This document shows, in pieces, positions 55,801 through 64,000 of a stretch of DNA of 64,000 bases (the stretch's first letter is position 1; each line of letters starts with the position of its first letter). Both the position numbers and the translations under genes were made by a program. This DNA comes from Hemibagrus wyckioides. Taxonomy: Eukaryota; Chordata; Actinopteri; Siluriformes; Bagridae. The DNA lies in assembly GCF_019097595.1 (NCBI RefSeq), contig NC_080723.1, positions 7,849,011-7,913,010 of the forward strand, in the 5' to 3' direction. Below the pieces are notes generated by a model, which did not search any database, was not told the DNA's origin, and saw only the letters and a list, made by a program, of their open reading frames with translations.

Positions 55801-55805
55801 AGTTG

Positions 55806-56012
55806 ATATGTCACCAGAACACACGTCCAGAGGTTCCCCTTATTGTGCTGAGCATTTTGATATGTCGTGTATGTTTCAGTAATTTTGAGATTCCGCCGAT
55901 TTTGGGGGTGTGGTGCGCACGTGATGTCACCAGGACACACGTCATGCAGTTCCCCACAATGTGCTTAGCGTTTTGATATGTCACATGTGTATGTTCCAGT
56001 AGTTTTGCTATT
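55806..56012. repeat. tandem pair of about 90 bp units, period about 117 bp
   Basis: The unit at 55806-55893 (GATATGTCACCAGAACACAC ... GAGCATTTTGATATGTC ... GTTTCAGTAATTTTG) recurs at 55922-56012 (GATGTCACCAGGACACAC ... TAGCGTTTTGATATGTC ... GTTCCAGTAGTTTTG). Related pieces (GGAGGC-AGT-GATA, GTCGCCAATAC / GTGGCAATAC) continue leftwards to about 55690. Confidence 0.75.
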
Positions 56013-56149
56013 TTGCTAAATTTGAACTTACCTTTCCTCTTCTCTCTCTGTCTACGCACTCTCCTCCCTCCTCTACTTCTTCGACCAACAGTAGCCCAAT
56101 TTCCACCGGCACCCTGTAGGTCAACAGCGCCAATGGCGGTCGTTGTTAA

Positions 56150-56316
56150 CCTGGGCCTCGACCAATCCGGTATGAAATTCAGAGTACTGACAATTCGCAT
56201 GATGAAGTTTGGCAATGTTTTACGCCGGATGCCCTTCCTGACGCAACGCTCTCTATTTATCCGGGCTTGGGACTGGCACAGAAGTCACTGGACTGTGACC
56301 CCCATGGCTAGATTCT
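56150..56316 (+). repeat. dispersed fish repeat fragment
   Basis: CGCCGGATGCCCTTCCTGACGCAACG followed by ATTTATCCGGGCTTGGGACTGGCAC and CCCCCATGGCTAG is a phrase that occurs very widely in fish genomes, probably from a LINE-related repeat. Family not assigned. Confidence 0.5.
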
Positions 56317-57468
56317 AAAGTTAGAAATTAATTGTCTAAGAGAAATTTCCTAGGGATAATAATAATAAGCTTATAAAGAAAAACAGAATTAATGAATCTG
56401 TCTTGAAGAATGAACTTTCTTCATTATTAACCCTGTTATGCTGTAATTACACAACCTTTCACATAACAATGCAACATGGGACTATGAGACAATGAATAAC
56501 CAGTGTATGTTTGTGTGTCATTTGGATGGAGTACAATTACAGTGGACAAGAGCAAGTTTGGTTTTACAATCAGCTTAAAAATCATAACACATTATTATTG
56601 TTTAAGTACATGCACAGGTGTGCTACACAGATGAGGTATATGCTAAGATATACACAGACAAGGCATTTTTTTTAAATCATAGGCTATTGTTACTGTACCA
56701 AGGATGCTGTTCGGTTTTAGGGTTTTGTATGGTGACTCTAAGGTGCAAAAATAATCTGCAACAAAACCAAATACAGAACAGCAAATGGCCAGGTGCAGTT
56801 GTTTAGGTACAGAATGATGTCAGTGTCAGATGTAAGCATGTGATGAGGTTGCTCTGACATCTCAATCCTTGAGGAACTGAGCTGAGAGCATGATGCAGAT
56901 TAATTAGTCCTTGCAGTCCTTTTTCAGAAAAGGAAGGTAAGAAGAGTCTTGTTCTGAATTCAGTTGGTCCACATCAAAATCGTCTATGAACATCCAAATT
57001 CAGGTTCAGTTCAAACTACTCAATGTTATATTTGTAGTAGTTGTGGTGGACAGGTTTGCACACTGTAGCCAATCTGTTGCTGCACAATATATCATCTAGA
57101 TGTTATTTGGGTGGTGACACAGCAGTGACACTAACAGGGTAGTATTTGGTAAGTGCTCAGAAACTGATCAATTATAAATGGGGTAGATAAGAGGCTGTAA
57201 ACCTACAAGGTACACTTATTTAATCGATTTAGGTCTATTTAGGAAAAAAAACTGTGGAGCATTTGGTCTCAGTGTATATCCTTTTCATTGTCACTACAGG
57301 CAATATTGCAAATGTAGGAGCTGCTGTGAACTGGAACACAGTTAGAAGAACATGAAGTAGAATAATAATTGATATATTTTTATGGACTTATTAATTTAAT
57401 GTTAGTTACAACATTGTCAACATACTAACGTGCTAGATTCTGTTTTTTACTCAGTTAAATATATATAT
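56317..57468. other. intergenic, no gene recognised
   Basis: No open frame with a recognisable domain. Confidence 0.35.
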
Positions 57469-57842
57469 TAGGGCTGTCAATCGATTAAAATATTTAATCG
57501 CGATTAATCGCATGATTGTCATGAGTTAACGCACGCATTCTCGCTCCGATCCACTTCTTTTCCGATTCCTGCCACCGCCGCAGTACACTTCTGCTCATCC
57601 CAAATGCTCTCATTGGTTGACACACGTCATTACCTTTATCCCAAGCCAATACGAAACGAGATCCCACCCCTCCCGTCACCAGTGTTTTGTCTGTGTGTGT
57701 GTGTGTATTCAGCGCCAGTGAGCTGAGCAGCAGACTTTTTAAATTATTTACAAAATAATAAAAACTGCGTTAACGCGCGATAAAATATTTGTCGGCGTTA
57801 ATGAGTTAACGCGATAATGACGCGTTAATTTCCCCAGCCCTA
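57469..57842. mobile_element. hAT-type MITE, 374 bp
   Basis: TAGGGCTGTCAATCGATTAA at the left and TTAATTTCCCCAGCCCTA at the right are the ends of a common vertebrate hAT repeat, with TAGGGCTG/CAGCCCTA as perfect 8-bp ends. ATATATAT on both sides (57461-57468, 57843-57850) can be the 8-bp duplication, but it lies in AT repeats, so it is weak evidence. TTAATCGCGATTAATCGCA and TTAACGCGATAATGACGCG are subterminal landmarks. Confidence 0.82.

Positions 57843-57850
<8 letters not shown>

Positions 57851-57884
<34 letters not shown>
57851..57884. repeat. (AT)n microsatellite
   Basis: AT dinucleotides following the hAT MITE. Confidence 0.95.
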
Positions 57885-57886
<2 letters not shown>

Positions 57887-58060
57887 TGAATTTTTTTGAA
57901 CATTATCAAATATTAAATACGAAAACACAAGACATGACCTTGATTTCTAAAAGTAAAACAAAAGTAAAAAGTAAAGTTAAAAGTAAACAGCAGATGATTT
58001 TATTATAAGATCATGAAGTGTAAACATTTGTTTAATTCCTTTGTGTGTAATGGCCCTTAT

Positions 58061-58233
58061 TACGGTGGCCGAGAAGTACAACAAAACCGAAAACAACACA
58101 ACAAATCAGATCTTCAGATGTCTCGTCCAATCAGCGGTAGGTAAGAATTCCATTCCCAAACTATACCTACCTTGTCCGGTTTGTCTGAATTGTTTCGGTT
58201 TTGTTCAGGTGTTTTACACTTCTCGGCCACCAT
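58061..58233. mobile_element. small MITE with roughly 35-bp terminal inverted repeats, upstream of plxnc1
   Basis: ACGGTGGCCGAGAAGTACAA then CAAAACCGAAAACAA at 58062-58097 is answered by TTGTTTCGGTTTTGTT and CACTTCTCGGCCACCAT at 58189-58233. (G)CCTTATT lies just outside both ends and may be a 7-8 bp target duplication, suggesting hAT. It is about 430 bp upstream of the plxnc1 start codon. Confidence 0.75.
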
Positions 58234-58664
58234 GCCTTATTCATCAATCAGTGAACAAAGAATGTGTGTATAATGTTTGTTTTCAAGTAACGCCACTGGG
58301 GCGCAGCAGTAAATTGTGATTAATCCCGTTTTTATCTAAACGACTGTTAAAAGTGGTGGCATAAGCTTCATCACCTGCTGAAGGTGCTGATGGTGCTGAA
58401 CTCGCCCCGATGAAGACCAATGCCTTTATAATGACCATCATTAAAAATAGAACGTTAAAGAAAAATTAATATGTTGCAGCTGTGCTTTTTAACAGCTGCG
58501 CTGCCTTCAGCTGGTGACAGGATGTGTTGAGCGCTTTCGTGACACGGAAGCCACCGCTTTCATTCACTCTAATTGAGCAGACACAGGCTTCGGACTTCTT
58601 TAACAGCATCAACTGAATAAGCGGCTGAGGGCTCCAGGATTCAGTCCCCACGCGTACATACATC
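58234..58664 (+). promoter_or_regulatory. plxnc1: plxnc1 5' UTR / promoter region
   Basis: The sequence directly before the start codon (58560-58664) has moderate G/C content and no splice acceptor, so it is probably 5' UTR. No TATA box or named factor site was identified with confidence. Inferred only from position. Confidence 0.35.
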
Positions 58665-59988
58665 ATGAGGACTGTGCTACTCGGAGTATTTATTTTCTTA
58701 AAAGGAGCAATTTGCACGTCTGTGTACAACTTCAATGGAGTGATCAGACACTTTGCTGTGGGAAACAGTAAGGTGTTTGTTGCTACAGATTCTCAGCTTC
58801 ACCAGATGCGTCACGATCTCGTAGAGGAAAAGATTAAAGACATATCAAACACCACGCACCAGAACGCACTGAGCATCTTGTTGCCTTTCGAGAGGAACGG
58901 AACTCTGGTCACCTGCGGCACTTCAGAATGCGGCTACTGCGAGGTGCTGGATATAAACGATATAACCCAAACTATCTACAGGGAGACATCGTTGCCGTTT
59001 GGAGCGCGTGTGGACGAATCATCATTTGCGTTTCTTGTCGATGTCTTTACTTCAAACACAAGAAACGATATATACATGTTGGTGGGGAGAGAGGATGGGG
59101 ATGATCAAATTAATAATGGCTGTATAATCGAATCCGGTGTGACATTGCGCAACACTCTCCGATCTCAGAATGGTGACATTTTTTCTAAAATAGGCGCAAC
59201 TGCAGCTGAAGCCAGTATTAAAATTAGTGGTGTTAAGTGGGTACACGGTTTCCAGGTATCTTCACAGTTTGAGTCCTACCTCTTCGCCAACATTATTCCA
59301 GGCAGAAAAGTGGTTCTCTTAAAGATGGAAAACAGAGTGAATAAACCAAGAATAACGAAATCACTGAAAGTGGCAACTTTACGCTGCTGTAAGGACCTAC
59401 CTCGCCAAAAACTTGTGGCTTCCACCCTCTTGCCCGAATCTTCTCTTTTATGGATGGGAATATTCACTGCAGAACTTCCAGATCACCCTGAGAACACTGT
59501 TTTGGCTATTTACAACATAACTGCGATCAGCCCAGGGAATCCTACTGAAGAATTCAATTGTCAACCATCATGTGTCCCAAAGGTTTGAAACAGTCCCAGA
59601 AAGTCCTAGATTTACTGTTTAGAATGTGTTGATATAAAACTCTTTATAGTTTAATGATCTAAAGAAAGCAACAACATTTGGGTTATGTATATTACTACTG
59701 ATAACCATTTTGTACTACTGATGTTGTAGAACCCCTCAAGCCCTGTTGTAGATCCCCTTGCTGTGGTATTCAAACACAATTCAATGACATCTGTGGTAGC
59801 ACAAATGAATGGGTCTTGGATTGTGCTGTACATTGGAACTGCAAATGGGCAACTTCTAAAGGTCTGATACTCATTGTATGCAAATAAAAACAGATTTCTT
59901 TATGTTGTGTGCAATAACATATAATAATAATATTTTCCACAGTGAACACAGCACACAGTTTTTTCATGTTATTATTACTACTATTAAG

Positions 59989-60051
<63 letters not shown>

Positions 60052-60583
60052 TAATATATATATATATATATTGCCAGTGCTTATATCTGTAAGCACTGGC
60101 GAACTATGGCATTGGCAAACATGTAGTAAGATGTACACACTTTTCCATTCTATATTGGAAACTGGTGACATATCACACTTTATGGCTGTCAAAGGCCATG
60201 CATTGTGTTAAAACACCACATAATTATTCCAAGCCTTGTTGTCTGTTATTTAACAGCTTGTGCTGGACACAGATTATAGATCTTCCTGTGCAAAAGTGCT
60301 GTACAGATCTGATGATGACAGGATGGTGTTTCCCAAAATGTATTTTGACCCAGTGGATTCTAGTTATATCTACATAGCGTTGGGAAATCAGGTGAGTTTG
60401 TTCTAAAGTTAAAGCTGTGTTGCACATTTGGCTTTCTAGGATCAAACTGAGATAAACGGCCATCTCTATTAATTTTTTTTAAAACATTGCTGCACATTTA
60501 AATGACATGTAAAATTAATTTAGGAGTTTAAGAGGCAGGGAGACAGTTCAATGCAGCAGTTTGAGCAAATAATTAAACTCTAA

Positions 60584-60614
<31 letters not shown>

Positions 60615-63600
60615 TTTGTAGATTAACCGTGTTGCAGTGACTCAGTGTGGTATGTTTGACACTTTGAGAGCCTGCATTGGCAGCATGGACCCTCTCTGTG
60701 GCTGGTGTGGGGTCACAAATAGGTAACTTTTATATTTATTTTTTTAACTCTTCTTCCAACCAAATTTTCACCCACAACAGTCTCAATAGTTTACACAGAA
60801 TGCTGCAAAAACACTGAGTTAGTGACAGTTTTGTGGTGAAAACAAAAAGGTTAGTTTGAACTACCAGGAAGGATATAGTCATTCCTCATTACTGCCTGAT
60901 CACAAAGCTTTGCTCCAAACTGGTCAACAACTATACATAGATATTCCTATACAAGATTCCAAACATTCAGCAGCAGTTAAAAAAGATTGCAATAACTGCC
61001 TCAATAATTATGCAAACAGGACACTGTTGCTTACCCACCAGTCACTTCATGTTACTGTCATTTTTCTTAGCTACTTCCTGATGCATTTTAATTAGCAGTT
61101 TATATAGGAACCCGAAAATTATTCATGAGTGAGGCTAGTTAAGATATGTGAACTATGAGAGAAGTGATTGGGCAGGATGACCCCTTACCTGAGTATTAAT
61201 AGTAGTCATTTTTACTTATCTAAAGTGTGATGTTGTAGAATGCATACTATGAGTTCTGATGATTATATTTCTTCAGAACATGACCAGACCTATCGAACTA
61301 CTTGCTTACTTGCCTATTCATGATATCCAACAGTTTTATTGTGGTTATATGATCAAAAAAGCAGCCCACTGGCAATAGGTTGTAAATTTTTCCCACTCAT
61401 TTTTGTTCACTTTAGATGCTGTATGCAGAAGAAGTGTCAGAATTCAACTTGGATCTCCATTTCTAAAGATTCTATTCAGAAAGAGCTAATTTCATTTCAG
61501 GTTTCTATGTTGTCTGTAGAGGTAAAGGTTACTGAATGAAATATTAAGATCATTTAACTTTATTTTGGAAATATACAGTTCTTCTTCTTCTTCTTCTTCT
61601 TCTTCTTCTTCTCCTTCTTCTTCTTGTAAAGTCAAATCAACTCAAGAAGCATTTAATGCCATTGCAACCATATATAGCTGTTGCAGTACACAGTGCAGTA
61701 AAACAACATTCCTCTAGGGCCCTGGTGCTACTTAAAACATGAAGCTAAAGAGAATAACACAAATTAGAATTATGTATATTAATACAGTTTTAAATAAATT
61801 GTGTGTGTGCAAATATGTACAAACAGTACAAGATAGGCAGTACAGTACAGCATAATACAATATTGTACACAGAGCAGTTCCGATCAGTATATAGTTTTGT
61901 CATAAAGTGCAGGTAAAGATGCTACAGCTTTTAATTTTAATTAAATTAATTTTATTGATTGTTGTTCACTTCCAGATCAATCTGAGTCTACAGCTTCACC
62001 TGGATGCCACAGAAGGTCTTCTCTTAACATGTACATTCAAGGCAGGAATTGTGGATCTGTGTAAAAGGTCTAGCACAGTTACACGTATTCCCAAATGCTC
62101 CTGCAATTTCCCCGAAGAGCACCTGCCTTCTGATGGTCAGTGTTTTCACAGTATTCTTCAGAATTGTGTGGGTCATTTTACATTTTATAGACTTGGTAAA
62201 GAAAATGAGTTGATTTGATCTAACAACATGTCATTCTGCTCCACTTCCCCAGGACTCAAAGTTATAGTGACAGCCACTATCAGTAATCAGACCTTGACAG
62301 AGAGCCTGACACTGAAGAGTTGCCCACACATCACAGAGAATATGCATTCAGATGAGCAGTAAGAAAATCCCTTTTGTAACCAACAATCTGTCACTAGAAC
62401 AAGTTTTGCTGGGCAATTTGTGACAGGTTTGGCCATCTCGGACAATGTTTGGATCTGAATATGCATCTACATACAGCTAAACCCTTAATTAATGAAGGTC
62501 TGTGTGTAAAAACATGTTCAGACTGATTCACTAAAATGGTTAAAGGAGGACTGCATGTTTCTAGTGTACAAAATAGCCTTAATAAGTTTTTCAACACATC
62601 TCATTTCCTTTAGTAGTTGAGGTCAGAATCAGTTTTCTTTTGGTAGTCTCTAAATGTGCATTGGTTATTATGAACCAGTACTTGTATTTACTTGTTACTT
62701 TGGGACTTCATTTTATTTTATTTTATTTATTTCTAAATTTGTCATTGCTTAACAAGAAAGCATTCAATCCTGAAACCTAGGATTCGAAAACTGAATATCA
62801 TGCCTTTTTGTGATGATTGGCCCTTGTAAGCTGTTATTCTGTTGTGTACTGACTGGTCTGTGAGGTTAAAATGCAAAATTAAATATAGGTAGTAAGATCA
62901 CACTATATGATATTCTAGATCACACTAAGAGTCAGGTGTCTGATTTAGTGTAATGTGTTTTTAATATTTAGTTGTGCAGCCTGTGTCTCAGCTGGGTGTT
63001 ACTGGCAAAGCGATAACAAGACTTGTACCTGGACTCCTGTATCTGCATCATATTTACACATACAGGTGAGCCTATGTAATGTACTCAGCTAAATACAGCA
63101 TGTCTCACTAATTTCTTTATTCTGGTTAACTTTAGCTAACCTAATTTTAAACAAATATATAATGTAACTTCTTAGAGAATATTTGGTCTGATCTATAAAG
63201 TTTCTACACCACACTTATTGTAGCCACTGGCTTAATCAGTTTGTTTGTTTGTTATATACTTCCTGCCCTATTAGTGTTATCTTTATTTAACATGCAAGTG
63301 TTTTTTCTTTTTTTTTTTTTTTGCCTGCTTCTGGAATATGATATAGGCCACCTGACCAACTCAACTTGTTTTAGATATACCCAAGATTTCTTACCTCTTT
63401 GGATTTTACATTTTAGTTTCATGTGTAGTATATGTGCCTTGTGTAGCCCAGTGTTATCTGCAACTGTCAGGGTGCTCAACATTTTCTTATATCAAAAGCA
63501 CTGTAATTCTTTTTACTGTAATAGCTAACAAAACTAACAGAAACATAACACCATTTAACATTTTTGTGCTATTTTAGTTAGTATTTGTTCTTTAGCTTTA

Positions 63601-64000
63601 TCCTATCTCTCTCTGATCATTATTAAATATACCTGTGTTCTGCAACATTATCTCTGTCTATTTGTTATTTATTTTTCTGAACAGAGCTGCCTTTTCTCTG
63701 TTCCTGTTTTTCATGTTTGCTTAATTGTACTTACTTATGTTTCATGTTATCTTCTTTCTCTCATCTTCTTTCAGGTTATATTTCCATATTTTCTTTTGTT
63801 AAATGTTTTTGAGGTTTGAATCTTGTATGCTAATATTTGGATCAACTAAAACACAGACAAATCTACCAATAACTGAAACAATTCCCCATTCAGAGCTGAG
63901 TCATGCACACATAGTAATGAGTCAGTACCAGAATTGCACAAATCAGAGTTAACTACAGACTACTTCCACTACTTGGAAAGTAGTTTTATGCAGATCTCAG
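58665..64000 (+). CDS. plxnc1: plexin-C1, exons 1-8, gene continues beyond the window
   Basis: Exons: 58665-59582, 59730-59861, 60257-60391, 60622-60722, 61416-61500, 61976-62135, 62253-62358, 62972-63065, all with GT/AG borders and consistent phase. Plexin-C1 is a single-pass receptor for semaphorin 7A (and viral semaphorins) whose cytoplasmic GAP domain acts on Rap. Residues 1-19 (MRTVLLGVFIFLKGAICTS) are a signal peptide. Exons 1-3 form the Sema beta-propeller, including CGTSECGYCEVLDIN and MNGSWIVLYIGTANGQLLK. Exons 4-5 form a PSI cysteine knot (ACIGSMDPLCGWCG, then CCMQKKCQ), and exon 8 starts the second (CAACVSAGCYWQSDNKTCTW). The membrane segment and GAP domain lie past 64000; 63066-64000 is intron. 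Plexin-C1 rather than another plexin is chosen from the Sema sequence and from adjacency to cradd. No lesion seen. Confidence 0.93.
59992..60071. repeat. (AT)n microsatellite in plxnc1 intron 2, with adjacent hairpin
   Basis: AT dinucleotides with one interruption. Directly after, GCCAGTGCTTA (60073-60083) and TAAGCACTGGC (60090-60100) form a perfect 11-bp stem with a 6-nt loop. Confidence 0.93.
60583..60611. repeat. (GT)n microsatellite
   Basis: About 14 GT units, ending 10 bp before the acceptor of plxnc1 exon 4. Confidence 0.93.
61580..61625. repeat. (CTT)n microsatellite
   Basis: About 15 CTT units with one CTC, next to the LINE tail at 61628. Confidence 0.95.
61628..61905 (-). mobile_element. 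LINE 3' tail in plxnc1 intron 5 (same family as 49853-51122)
   Basis: GTCAAATCAACTCAAGAAGC, CAACCATATATAGCTGTTGC and AACAACATTCCTCTAGGGCCCTGGTGCTAC are the complement of the same 3' UTR as the cradd-intron LINE. No coding part remains. Confidence 0.65.

Noticed and set aside
57494..57679. 61-codon minus frame as a small gene
   Set aside because: It lies wholly inside the hAT MITE.

Overview
The window is nuclear DNA from a ray-finned (teleost-like) fish. The evidence is a block of vertebrate genes with canonical GT-AG introns (sco2, ncaph2, cradd, plxnc1) and a dense, typically teleost mobile-element load: several Tc1/mariner copies, hAT MITEs, Tx1/L1, RTE and CR1/L2-group LINEs, a BEL/Pao fragment, a retrovirus-like LTR element and a Polinton-like DNA polymerase relic. 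I could not assign a species. No rRNA gene, tRNA gene or CRISPR array was recognised.

Positions 1-28,000 are mostly decayed transposable elements. In order they are: an RTE-clade LINE (1-2190); a Tx1/L1 LINE split by a pogo/Tigger-like remnant (2600-5325); a minus-strand protein-primed DNA polymerase B pseudogene (5766-8750); a minus-strand LTR retroelement relic (about 8761-12560) whose leader is joined head to head to a second LTR; a hAT MITE with perfect 8-bp target duplications (15304-15708); a PIM-like kinase pseudogene (16023-18003); Tc1, RTE, BEL/Pao and L2 fragments; and a long inverted-repeat element with roughly 400-bp arms (26327-27941).

Positions 28,300-63,100 carry the gene core. 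sco2 (+) is a mitochondrial copper chaperone with its whole coding sequence in one exon, preceded by two noncoding exons and an NRF1-like promoter site. It is tail to tail with ncaph2 (-), the condensin II kleisin-like subunit, for which I could place 19 coding exons giving one uninterrupted 580-residue frame. Its introns hold at least eight transposon relics, but none enters an exon. About 2.1 kb upstream of the ncaph2 start is cradd (+), a two-exon CARD + death-domain adaptor. A hAT element has inserted 59 bp after its stop codon. plxnc1 (+), a semaphorin receptor, starts at 58665. Its first eight exons (signal peptide, Sema domain, PSI repeats) are present and the rest lies beyond the window.

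The neighbour pairs ncaph2-sco2 and cradd-plxnc1 are each adjacent in human (22q13 and 12q22). Here they are joined in one block. These genes do not form a pathway; they share only a chromosomal neighbourhood. The most unusual structures are the head-to-head retroelement leader palindrome near 11966, a scattered set of near-perfect short-loop palindromes, the long inverted-repeat element upstream of sco2, and two sibling Tc1 copies with complementary deletions in ncaph2 introns.
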